Positions 1 to 7,008 of a DNA stretch of 32,139 nt are shown piece after piece. The translations under genes were made by a program, and so were the position numbers. Source of the stretch: Phycisphaerae bacterium (GTDB lineage: Bacteria > Planctomycetota > Phycisphaerae > UBA1845 > UTPLA1). The stretch spans positions 1-32,139 of the forward strand of contig JAFGQA010000346.1 of assembly GCA_016935885.1 (NCBI GenBank). The letters run 5' to 3'. The notes beneath the pieces were generated by a model, which saw only the letters and a program-made list of their open reading frames with translations, had not been told where the DNA came from and made no database searches. Position 1 is the stretch's first letter, and each line of letters opens with the position of its first letter.

Positions 1-60
1 TATGCCGCCGACGCCGATCGGAACCGCGACCGTGAGGGAGCGGTCAGCGTTCACCCTTGA
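1..60 (+). CDS. Possible C-terminal end of a gene cut by the window edge
   Basis: Reading from base 1 gives 19 codons ending in TGA at 58-60, with a strong preference for G or C in the third codon position, as expected for a real gene in this GC-rich genome. The residues are rich in Asp, Arg and Ala and show no recognisable motif. It is too short to assign and could be chance. Confidence 0.25.
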   Translation, partial: YAADADRNRDREGAVSVHP

Positions 61-215
61 GGAACGTCGGCAAACCGGTCATCCCCGCCGGCCACAGGGG
101 GCCGACGCTACAACGAAGCGTCAATGGAGCATGCATGCTCAACCCTAAAACGCGCTAGCAGAACCGGCCTGCCCAACTTGTCCAAGGCTGACAAGACAGG
201 GCGCCTCGGTCGCCG

Positions 216-782
216 TCACACGTTCGGCGGATCAGTGGTCAGATCGGGCCCCTCATTGTCCTTGAGGATGTGTGTGCCGCACTCGGGGCAGATGCCGCTG
301 GTGTTGCCTGTGAGGTTGTAGCCGCACTTTTGGCAGCACCCCAGGGGAATCTGTCGGCGCTGACGCCAGATAAGAAACGCCGTTGGGATCGCCGTGATGG
401 CAAAGAGTGGCCAGAACGGCATGATGAAGTCATACGCACTGTAGGTCTTCTGGCTGAGGCCGGAAAGATCGAATGAACGAGATTCCGTTGTTGGCAACCA
501 GAGCCCGAACTGCTGACGGTGCCGAGGGCGTACGATCACTGGGTCGCGGGCTGAACGCCAACAATCAAGCTCCTTTGCAATCCACTCAAACTCACGTGGG
601 CCTTCACGGACGTAATAGAAGAAGCCACCGCCACCAAAGACAAAGACCTGGAAACCCTGAGCGTGCGTCCACGTATACGCAAACCTTATGAACGTGCTGA
701 TTCCCCATAAAACAAGAAACAGCGCCGACAACACCAAACCGGTATACTTAAGGCGCCGCCTGCTGCGGGATCGTCTCAGCAT
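216..782 (-). CDS. Small membrane protein with C-terminal CGYNLTG zinc ribbon
   Basis: This 188-residue protein has a very basic N-terminus (MLRRSRSRRR), a hydrophobic helix at about residues 13-33, a polar middle section and a second hydrophobic segment at about 120-145. It ends in a four-cysteine zinc ribbon, CQKCGYNLTG followed by CPECG. That ribbon attached to one or two membrane helices is a recurrent planctomycete architecture of unknown function. The ATG at 782 is preferred over start codons further upstream because the upstream extension would run through a repeat hairpin (798-835). A protein with the same layout lies at the other end of the window (31115-31729). The cytoplasmic face and binding partner cannot be read from the sequence. 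Confidence 0.75.
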   Translation of the reverse strand: MLRRSRSRRRLKYTGLVLSALFLVLWGISTFIRFAYTWTHAQGFQVFVFGGGGFFYYVREGPREFEWIAKELDCWRSARDPVIVRPRHRQQFGLWLPTTESRSFDLSGLSQKTYSAYDFIMPFWPLFAITAIPTAFLIWRQRRQIPLGCCQKCGYNLTGNTSGICPECGTHILKDNEGPDLTTDPPNV

Positions 783-797
783 GCTGCATGGGTGCAT

Positions 798-835
798 GGG
801 TGCCCCATCCTTTCTGCGCAAAGAGTGGGGCACCC
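798..835. repeat. 10-bp inverted repeat (GGGTGCCCCA / TGGGGCACCC)
   Basis: Perfect 10-bp arms at 798-807 and 826-835 enclose an 18-base loop just upstream of the membrane protein start. Its position argues that the membrane protein begins at 782 rather than 833. It has no T-tract, so it is not an obvious terminator. Confidence 0.6.
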
Positions 836-1039
836 GCGCACACGGCTGATTCTTCGCTGATGGATCACGTCCCGAAGCGAAACGGTGAGCAAGAGTACTG
901 TGTGTCCGCAGGGTCCAGCCGCAGCGCCGAACTGCCCCTTACGATCGCCGGCGTTTGCGGCCGTTTGCAGCCGTTTGCACTTTCTCTCGCTGCAAACAGC
1001 GGGGGCACCGCCCATGCTACCACAGCGAGCATGCCATCT

Positions 1040-1124
1040 GGGCCGAGATTCCTCTCTCGGCCCCTGTTCTTCACAGGAAAGGATTCCTGTTGAAGATGCG
1101 TGCGAGAAGGGATTCTCGCCCCAG
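1040..1124 (-). repeat. Three-hairpin dispersed repeat, diverged copy
   Basis: Read on the minus strand this matches the plan of the copies at 17426, 25473 and 29073. The plan is a GCGAGAA/TTCTCGC hairpin, a middle segment ending in a CCTTTCC-like tract, then a GGCCGAG...CTCGGCC hairpin. The middle part is diverged compared with the other copies. Confidence 0.6.
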
Positions 1125-1190
1125 GATGCCATGAGTGCGGCACTCGCCATTTCGGATGAAAACGGCGGCGGGGTCTTCTGAACAGCGGGC

Positions 1191-2987
1191 TCACAGAGCA
1201 GTAGCACTTGGTTGTTCGTCCCGGCTGGCGCCGTCGGCCGGGTCCGCCGGCAGGAGGGCGACGTCCTGAATCGACCGCCCGCAAAGGCGGCCGACGGAAA
1301 CAGAAGCTGCTGGCCGTTTGGGCGAATCGAGGCGCCAGGTGAGAAGCTGGTCGCGCCGGTCGTTCACGCCGACGATCCAGTCCTCGGTGGCAAAGCCCCA
1401 ACGTAGTTTGTCTTCGGAACGGTACTCACCGAGGTAGGCGTCGTCCACCACCTGCAAGTCGAGGTGCGGGCGGCCGTCGGAGATCAGCAGACGCGGGATG
1501 CCGCCGCCGGCGATCCAGTCGAGCGAGCAGACGGCGTTGCCCGTGGGGCTGCGTAAGGTCTCCATCTCGGCGGGATCACCGACCACCCAGCGTACGATCC
1601 GGCCGTTGTCCAGGCCGGCGTGGATGAAACCGTCGGCGACGAGCAACGCCGTGATGGCGGTGGGCACGGGAAGCAGCATCGGCGGGGCCTCCGTGTCCGG
1701 CGACCAACCGACGACCTTGTGGTCCACGCTGAACCACAATCCGCCGGCGTCGTCGAGCTGGACGTCGCGGACGGCCGTGGCGCCACCGGTGACGTCAGCC
1801 AGGCACTGCTTCTGACTGTCGGGCTTCGCGAGTTCCCACCGCACGAGTCCGACTTCTGAATGGGTCGCGTAAAGATGCTCGCCCACGATCACGGCGGCGT
1901 TGACTCCGCCGCGAGGCTCGGCCTCCGTGTCGAGCGCGTAGGTCTGGCGCAGACCTGTGTCGTGATCGACCATGTGCACGCCGCGTCGGGCACCGACCAG
2001 CAGGACCGGTTTGCCCTCGTGGCAGGCAAGCCGCACGGAACGAAGGGGGCCGATATCCGAGGCCAAACCTTGGCGGCGGGTCGGTCGGCTCAGGTGATTC
2101 GGGTCCAACCAGATCATCTCGTCGCCGGCGATGACCAGGATGGCCTCGGTTCGCCGTGTGGGCTGATGGAGGGCGACGAGGCCTTCGTAGAGCGTGCCGC
2201 GCTGGGCCGGGTCAAACGTCTTGATCAAATCCGCGGCGGCCAGGTCGGGGTTCTCGCCTGCCATGCGCTTGACCTGTTCGAGCAGCGTGCCCAACTCGGC
2301 CAGGTGTTCCTGCCGGGCCTTGGCGGCGGCGGCGCGGAGCTGCCCGTCGGCCTCCCGTCGTTTGCGGCGCTGTTCCTCCGCCTCCAATTCGCGGCACGAC
2401 GCGGCGTAAGCCACGGAGTCGAATGAGACGCGAGGATCAAGGCCCAACGCCAGGCCGGATGCGAAGCCGACCGGCTTGAGATGCTCGGCAAGGACGGCGT
2501 CACACTCGCTCCACGTCGCCGCCGAGACCAGTTCGCCCGCGTCACGGGCCTTGGCGAACGCGGTCAGCGCGGCGCGGACCGCCTCCTCACAGTGCTGCCG
2601 CAAGTGGCCGACGCTGACCTCGTTGCTGCTGCCGAGGATGGCCTTGCGAAACGCCGCAAGCTCGGCCCGATCGGGAACGACATGGACAGGCAGTTTGACC
2701 GACGCCGAAACGGCGTAGCCGTCCGCGGAGGCCAGATCGTCGACGTCGTAGTCCAAGGCAAACGGGACCGTGCGCACGAACAACAACTCCCGGATCCCGT
2801 GGGATTCAATCGGCTGGCCGGCCTGTGCAACCGTCGGCTGGCCGGCCTCACTCCAGACCATCGCGACGCACGAAATCGGCAGCGTAAGCTGACGATTCAG
2901 GAATGAGAACACGTCCTCGGCGCGGACCATCCTGGCAACCTGCTCCGGGCTGCGATTGAAAGCGTGAACGTCAAAGCGGTCAGCCAT
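1191..2987 (-). CDS. SPFH/flotillin-like protein with coiled coil and beta-propeller
   Basis: The protein has 598 residues. Residues ~65-200 follow the SPFH (stomatin/flotillin) pattern: a strand pair around FALDYDVDDLASADGYAVS, a VKLPVHVV strand, then helices, and a segment reading VSFDSVAYA before the coiled coil. Residues ~200-245 are a charged coiled coil (EAEEQRRKRREADG). Residues ~280-580 consist of repeating strands with W and D turns, as in a WD40/YVTN-type beta-propeller. No signal peptide or membrane helix is evident. SPFH proteins organise membrane microdomains, so a membrane-scaffold role is inferred. The next gene upstream on the same strand is the Vps4-like ATPase, 454 bases away across repeats. 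The SPFH call comes from pattern reading and could be wrong; the propeller call is firmer. The start is ATG without a strong ribosome site. Confidence 0.6.
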   Translation of the reverse strand: MADRFDVHAFNRSPEQVARMVRAEDVFSFLNRQLTLPISCVAMVWSEAGQPTVAQAGQPIESHGIRELLFVRTVPFALDYDVDDLASADGYAVSASVKLPVHVVPDRAELAAFRKAILGSSNEVSVGHLRQHCEEAVRAALTAFAKARDAGELVSAATWSECDAVLAEHLKPVGFASGLALGLDPRVSFDSVAYAASCRELEAEEQRRKRREADGQLRAAAAKARQEHLAELGTLLEQVKRMAGENPDLAAADLIKTFDPAQRGTLYEGLVALHQPTRRTEAILVIAGDEMIWLDPNHLSRPTRRQGLASDIGPLRSVRLACHEGKPVLLVGARRGVHMVDHDTGLRQTYALDTEAEPRGGVNAAVIVGEHLYATHSEVGLVRWELAKPDSQKQCLADVTGGATAVRDVQLDDAGGLWFSVDHKVVGWSPDTEAPPMLLPVPTAITALLVADGFIHAGLDNGRIVRWVVGDPAEMETLRSPTGNAVCSLDWIAGGGIPRLLISDGRPHLDLQVVDDAYLGEYRSEDKLRWGFATEDWIVGVNDRRDQLLTWRLDSPKRPAASVSVGRLCGRSIQDVALLPADPADGASRDEQPSATAL

Positions 2988-2998
2988 GATTACACCAC

Positions 2999-3155
2999 AT
3001 TATAACCATACAGCGCAAGGTCGTCCTGCTGGAGTCCCAAGAGCCCCCGACCTTGGTCGGGGGGCACGCTCAAACGGGCTGCACAGCCACACCCCGACCA
3101 AGGTCGGGGGGCACTTGGACCAGATGACCAAGTACTTTGCGCTGTAGCAATAACA
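2999..3155. repeat. Possible MITE-like element with imperfect terminal inverted repeats
   Basis: TACAGCGCAA at 3009-3018 is mirrored by TTGCGCTGTA at 3137-3146. The flanks (ATTATAACCA and GCAATAAC) and inner bases are also partly complementary, giving a long imperfect inverted repeat of about 155 bp. Inside are two hairpins of the form CCCCGACC-TT/AA-GGTCGGGG at about 3044-3063 and 3092-3109. No open frame is present. It sits directly upstream of the SPFH/propeller gene start. Confidence 0.5.
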
Positions 3156-3306
3156 CTGAGTGCATTCATCCTTCGAGAAGAATCCACGGGCTTCAGCCCG
3201 CTCAGCGTCACGAACAGGGTACACGCCACTACGTTTCTCAAAAGGCCGCGAGGGCTGAAGCCTACGGCTCATCATGCTGGCGGCTCCTGACAAGCCTCGA
3301 ACCCTC

Positions 3307-3410
3307 TAACAGCCCGTGGTAAAAGGGAAACCGGTGGTTTGGAAACGCCGTTCCTGACCGTGAAAACCACCGGCGAGACGCCGGTGCCACAGTTTTGCCA
3401 CGGGCTGCTA
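3307..3410 (+). repeat. 104-bp MITE-like repeat, copy 1
   Basis: The element is bounded by TAACAGCCCGTGG and CCACGGGCTGCTA, which are inverted repeats. It has an inner CACCGGCG/CGCCGGTG hairpin and is exactly 104 bp, the same length as the copies at 5044-5147 and 30831-30934. The TA at each end may be a target duplication. Confidence 0.8.
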
Positions 3411-3441
3411 ACCCTTGAATCCTCGAATCCTCACTCCCCAC

Positions 3442-4560
3442 CTATGTTGCCGCTGCAAACTCCTCGAACCTCCTCAAATCCTGCTTCCGCACGGACGGCC
3501 GCATCTCGTCGATGACGCTCAATATGTCCCGCATGTTGATCGATCGCGGCTCGGCCCCGCCCACCGCGTCCATGAACGGGATCGTCGCCGCCTTCGCCGC
3601 GACGGCCTTGACGTCCGCCCCGCTGTAGCCGTCCAGACGCCGCACGAGTTCGCCGAAATCGACGTCGTCCGCCAGCGGCCGCTTGCCGAGGTAAATCTCC
3701 AGCAGGCGATGCCGAGCCGGCTCGTCGGGCAGCGGCACATGGACCTTCGAGTCGAACCGCCCCGGCCGCATGACCGCGCTGTCCAGCGCCCACGGCTCGT
3801 TGGTCGCCCCGACGAACAGCAACGGCCTCGACGCTGACGTGCGGTCGAAGCCCTCCAACTCCTGCAGTATTTGCGGCACCACGCGGGTCATCACGCTGCT
3901 CTGCGAACTCCTCCGCGAAGGCACCATCGCCTCGATCTCGTCGATGAAGATGATGGCCCGGTCCTCGGCCTTGGCCGCCTGAAACAGCTTGCGGATGTTC
4001 TGCTCCGCCTCGCCGACCCACTTGCTGAGGACCTGGGCCGGCGAGATGACGAACATCGTCGCGTCGATCTCGCGAGCAATCGCCTTGGCGATCATCGTCT
4101 TGCCCGTGCCCGGCGGACCGTACAACAGCAGCCCCCCCCCGCTGGCGATGTGGTACTTGGCGGCCAGTTCCGGATGGCTGAACGGGTAGATCATCTTCAT
4201 CCGGATCTCGTGCTTGACGTCTTCCAGCCCGGCGATGTCGTCGAATGAGATGTTCGGCTTCTCGCGGACGATCCAGTCGGAGGCCTTCGCCCCGCCCTCG
4301 TCCTCCTCGCTCGCGGCGGTCCGCCGATGATGCTTCTTGTCGGCGGCTCGCACGTCGCACTGCTTGGCGAACTCGATCAGCTCCGTCGCCATGGCCTTCC
4401 GGCGCCGCCGCCGCCCCGGGTCCGTGGTCTCGCCCGCGATCTTAATCATCGCATCCGCCGCCTGCATCAAATACGGCTTCGCCGCCCCATAGTCCCCGGC
4501 CTTGTACGCGGCAAGGCCCTTCTCTTTCAGGCGCTCGAACGTGTTATACGATACGGTCAT
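3442..4560 (-). CDS. Vps4/katanin-like AAA ATPase with N-terminal MIT-like domain
   Basis: The 372-residue protein starts at the ATG at 4560; an upstream in-frame ATG would translate an inverted repeat. Residues ~5-70 form a three-helix MIT-like domain (LKEKGLAAYKAGDYGAAKPY, then helices ending EFAKQC). After a charged linker comes one AAA module. It has Walker A GPPGTGKT at 148-155, pore loop 1 KWVGEAE at 180-186, Walker B IIFIDE at 203-208, sensor-1 GATNEPW at 251-257, and arginine-finger region RPGRF at 265-269. The C-terminal helix reads FEEFAA, comparable to the Vps4 C-terminal helix. Eukaryotic Vps4 and archaeal CdvC use the MIT domain to grip ESCRT-III tails and the KW pore loop to thread them. 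The beta-domain insertion of eukaryotic Vps4 appears absent. Three ESCRT-III-like genes lie at 11.1-15.1 kb. Meiotic-clade AAA membership is clear; ESCRT function is inferred. Confidence 0.85.
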   Translation of the reverse strand: MTVSYNTFERLKEKGLAAYKAGDYGAAKPYLMQAADAMIKIAGETTDPGRRRRRKAMATELIEFAKQCDVRAADKKHHRRTAASEEDEGGAKASDWIVREKPNISFDDIAGLEDVKHEIRMKMIYPFSHPELAAKYHIASGGGLLLYGPPGTGKTMIAKAIAREIDATMFVISPAQVLSKWVGEAEQNIRKLFQAAKAEDRAIIFIDEIEAMVPSRRSSQSSVMTRVVPQILQELEGFDRTSASRPLLFVGATNEPWALDSAVMRPGRFDSKVHVPLPDEPARHRLLEIYLGKRPLADDVDFGELVRRLDGYSGADVKAVAAKAATIPFMDAVGGAEPRSINMRDILSVIDEMRPSVRKQDLRRFEEFAAAT

Positions 4561-4565
4561 TTCTG

Positions 4566-4635
4566 TAGGGTCCGCTGTGCGGACCTTCCCATGTCTCGGC
4601 ACGTGCTCACAAGTTGGTCCGCACAGCGGACCCTA
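4566..4635. repeat. Perfect 20-bp inverted repeat upstream of the Vps4-like gene
   Basis: TAGGGTCCGCTGTGCGGACC at 4566-4585 is exactly mirrored at 4616-4635, with a 30-base loop. It begins six bases upstream of the ATPase start codon, so its transcript would fold a strong hairpin over the ribosome-binding region. It is probably a dispersed repeat, but it may affect expression. Confidence 0.75.
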
Positions 4636-4774
4636 TTCGGCTCGCGACGGTGCGTATCGGTCTCGCTTATTGGACCTTTCCATCCAGGATTGGAGTATAA
4701 TAATCGAGGAGCGGGTCCGACCGCTACTTGTGGCCTACGCTGGTTCCGCGAGAGTGCGATGATCGGGAGGTGCC

Positions 4775-5059
4775 ATGACGCACGATGGACTCCTGTCCCG
4801 AATCTCCATCGACCCGAACACCTGCTTCGGCAAACCGCGCATCCGGGGGCATCGCATCTGGGTCTCGCTGATTCTGGATTCCCTGGCCGACGGCATGACC
4901 CATGAAGAGGTTCTGCGCGAGTTCCCCGGGATCGAGGATGCCGATATCCTAGCCTGCATCGCCTACGGGCGGAGATGTCGTGGGAACGCTAGGTCGGATC
5001 GCCTATCGGGAAAGCCCCTTGAAACTGAAGCTCGACGAGAACCTAGCAGCCCGTGGTAA
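4775..5059 (+). CDS. DUF433 antitoxin-like protein, C-terminus frameshifted
   Basis: The first ~62 residues match the DUF433 family (ISIDPNTCFGKPRIRGHRIW, then LADGMTHEEVLREFPGIEDADILACIAYG). These proteins are usually antitoxins paired with a DUF5615 PIN-like toxin, and remnants of such a toxin gene follow. A strong ribosome site (GGGAGGTG) precedes the ATG. A TATAAT at 4696-4701 may be part of its promoter. The family normally ends near YGAEM. Here the frame shifts at TACGGGCGGAG, and one extra G would give YGAEMSWER and a stop at 4990-4992. As it stands, the frame runs on into the 104-bp repeat and stops at 5057-5059. The gene is probably a decaying antitoxin. Confidence 0.75.
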   Translation: MTHDGLLSRISIDPNTCFGKPRIRGHRIWVSLILDSLADGMTHEEVLREFPGIEDADILACIAYGRRCRGNARSDRLSGKPLETEARREPSSPW

Positions 5060-5301
5060 AAGGGAAGACAGCGTTTCGGAAGCGCCGTTTCTGACCGTGA
5101 AAACCACCGACGAGACGCCGGTGCCACAGTTTTGCCACGGGCTGCTAGGGCGTCGCGGGGCGGAAGCCGACGTTCACCGACCTGCGACGGGCCATCCGTT
5201 TGATGATCAAGGCGATTCAGACTAAAGCGTTCGCAGGCAAGCTGTGGATTGTGGAAACGGATCGCATTCGGAGATACCGGCCGGAGGAACAAATCGATTA
5301 G
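5019..5301 (+). pseudogene. DUF5615 PIN-like toxin gene disrupted by a 104-bp repeat
   Basis: The N-terminal signature LKLKLDENL is encoded from a TTG at 5019. It breaks off at 5043, where the 104-bp repeat begins. After the repeat, bases ~5148-5301 encode the family's C-terminus (FTDLRRAIRLMIKAI, GKLWIVETDRIRRY) and a TAG at 5299-5301. Intact DUF5615 proteins are about 110-120 residues; here roughly 60 middle residues are missing as well as the insertion being present. The PIN-like active site cannot form, so the toxin is dead. Loss of the toxin would relax selection on the frameshifted antitoxin upstream. Confidence 0.75.
5044..5147 (+). repeat. 104-bp MITE-like repeat, copy 2, inside a toxin gene
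   Basis: TAGCAGCCCGTGG at the left end is mirrored by CCACGGGCTGCTA at the right end, and the interior is nearly identical to copy 1 at 3307-3410. It interrupts the DUF5615 gene directly after the DENL motif. TA is present at both borders. Confidence 0.85.
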
Positions 5302-5302
5302 G

Positions 5303-5401
5303 CCGGGTGCCAGGCTTTCACGCGACGACGTCGCGAGTAAGCATGTCGGCCTGAGGGAAACATGCCTGCCCGGGCAGCGCCCGCGAAGGCATGGCACCTG
5401 G
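5303..5401 (+). repeat. ~100-bp dispersed repeat (GGTGCC...GGCACC), copy 1
   Basis: The sequence runs from CGGGTGCCAGGCTTTCACGC through GCATGTCGGCCTGAG and AACATGCCTGCCCGGGC to GAAGGCATGGCACC. It matches the segment at about 10537-10636. It lies between the end of the toxin remnant and the radical SAM gene, and the open frame upstream of that gene runs through it. Confidence 0.75.
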
Positions 5402-5434
5402 CCCGAGACCGCGAATCCTGAAAGGACCACGACC

Positions 5435-6901
5435 ATTCGCCTTTACCTGATCAATCCTCGAAATCCCCTGGTGAACCTGACCGACATCAAGAGAAGCCGG
5501 TGGAATCGCTACCGCGTCTGGAAACCACTGGGCCTGCTAACCTTGGCTGCGCTGACGCCGCCGAAGTGGGAGATCAGGGTCTTCGACGAGAATGTCCGCG
5601 AGCCTGATTACGGGAACCTGCCGCGCCCGGACCTGGTGGGTATTACCGCATTTACGTCACAGGCGAACCGGGCGTACGAGGTTGCGGCGGACTTCCGCAG
5701 CCGTGGCGTACCGGTCGTGATGGGCGGTATTCACTCCACGATGTGCCCGGACGAGGCCGCGGCCCGCGTGGACTCGGTGGTGACGGGGGAGGCCGAGCCC
5801 GTCTGGGCGCAGGTTCTGGCCGACGCCCGGCAGGGCGCCTTGCGGCCCCTTTATGAGGGGGCGCATGCGAAGATGGACGAGGTACCGCCCGCTCGACACG
5901 ACCTGTTGACCGGCGATTACGCGTTCGGCTCGATTCAGACCACGCGGGGCTGTCCGCTCAATTGCAGCTTCTGCAGCGTGACGGCGTTCAACGGGTTTCG
6001 CTATCGGCAGCGACCCGTCGCCGACGTCGTGCATGAGCTCGGCACGATCCGGGAGAAGCTCGTTCTCGTCGTGGACGACAACCTGATCGGCACGAGTCGT
6101 GAACACCTTGCCCGGGCGAAGGATCTGTTCCGCGCCATGATCCAGGCGAAGCTGCACAAGCGGTGGATTGCCCAGGTGACGATCAACATGGCCGACGACG
6201 AAGAACTGCTGGCGCTGGCCGCGAGGGCCGGCTGTGCCGGTGTCTTCATCGGCTTCGAGTCGCCGACGGCCGCGGGCCTGAAGGAAGTCGGCAAGAAGTT
6301 CAACCTCGTCAACGGCCGCGACTTCGCCGCGTCGGTCCGCCGCATCCATCGGCACAGGATCCTCGTCGTCGGCTCGTTCATCATGGGTCTTGACACGGAC
6401 GAACCCGGCATCGGCCAACGGATTGTGGAGGCGGCAGAGCATTACGGTGTGGATGCCCTCAACACCCTGTTCCTCACGCCGCTGCCCGGTACGCGGCTGT
6501 GGGACGAGCTCACGGCACAGGGTCGGATCGCCGCCGACCGGTTTCCGGAAGACTGGCGGCACTACACGCTGACGTTCCCCGTGGCCCGCTACCGGCACTT
6601 TTCCGGCGCGGACATCGCTACGGAAATGGAGACCTGCGACCAAACGTTCTATTCGCCAAGGAAGATCTTACGCCGCGTCTGGGGCAGCCTGTGGCATCGG
6701 CGCAGGCCGCTGACCACATTGGTGGCCAGTCTGTCCTATCGCGGCAACCTTCGCCAGAGTCGTGAGAACTGCCGGGATTTCCTCGCCATGCAGCGGCGCC
6801 ACGTCACCGCCGATATCCGCCGCGTAGACCCACGTTCCAAACCGCCGCCGATCCCGCCAGCAGCCTGCGTCACGCCGCGATCAAGCATGGCTGAAGCCTG
6901 A
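5435..6901 (+). CDS. B12-binding-type radical SAM protein
   Basis: The N-terminal ~140 residues resemble a B12-binding Rossmann domain (INPRNPLV, DLVGITAFTSQ, VVMGGIHSTMCPDEA, VVTGEAEPVW). It is followed by a radical SAM barrel whose 4Fe-4S motif CPLNCSFC has C173, C177 and C180. The C-terminal part has GFESPT and LTPLPGTRLW segments usual for this large family. The substrate is unknown; relatives include methyltransferases and lipid or hopanoid-modifying enzymes. The open frame extends back to 5249, but residues there are translated repeat DNA. The likely start is an ATT at 5435 (giving xRLYLINPRNPL), eight bases after AAAGGA. A different non-ATG start cannot be excluded. The mature length of 488 residues suits the family. 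Confidence 0.85.
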   Translation: MRLYLINPRNPLVNLTDIKRSRWNRYRVWKPLGLLTLAALTPPKWEIRVFDENVREPDYGNLPRPDLVGITAFTSQANRAYEVAADFRSRGVPVVMGGIHSTMCPDEAAARVDSVVTGEAEPVWAQVLADARQGALRPLYEGAHAKMDEVPPARHDLLTGDYAFGSIQTTRGCPLNCSFCSVTAFNGFRYRQRPVADVVHELGTIREKLVLVVDDNLIGTSREHLARAKDLFRAMIQAKLHKRWIAQVTINMADDEELLALAARAGCAGVFIGFESPTAAGLKEVGKKFNLVNGRDFAASVRRIHRHRILVVGSFIMGLDTDEPGIGQRIVEAAEHYGVDALNTLFLTPLPGTRLWDELTAQGRIAADRFPEDWRHYTLTFPVARYRHFSGADIATEMETCDQTFYSPRKILRRVWGSLWHRRRPLTTLVASLSYRGNLRQSRENCRDFLAMQRRHVTADIRRVDPRSKPPPIPPAACVTPRSSMAEA

Positions 6902-7008
6902 CCCGCGCCGCGCGCCGCCCCGGGAGGAACCAATTGTAGGGTGCGTCCAGGACGAACCAATTCGAGGTCCACATCTGAATAGCGCGTCAAGGGACACACG
7001 CTACGAGG

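Larger units (their letters stand above)
783..1190. other. Intergenic stretch with repeats, no convincing gene
   Basis: This 408-base gap separates two minus-strand genes. It holds the inverted repeat at 798-835, three near-direct copies of GCCGTTTGC around 950-980, and an inverted copy of the three-hairpin repeat at 1040-1124. Open frames here overlap those repeats and show no protein-like composition. Confidence 0.5.

Noticed and set aside
3044..3109. Intrinsic terminators formed by the CCCCGACC/GGTCGGGG hairpins
   Set aside because: There is no T-tract after either hairpin, and they lie inside a repeat-like element upstream of a gene.
3431..4360. Long minus-strand frame inside the AAA ATPase
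   Set aside because: It overlaps the ATPase in another frame and encodes an Arg/Gly-rich composition typical of shadow frames in GC-rich DNA.
4671..4701. Complete promoter for the DUF433 gene
   Set aside because: TATAAT at 4696 is good, but the nearest -35-like TTGGAC is 20 bases away, too far for confidence; it is mentioned only in the gene entry.
5657..6643. 328-codon minus-strand frame opposite the radical SAM gene
   Set aside because: The plus-strand gene has clear catalytic motifs; the opposite frame has none.
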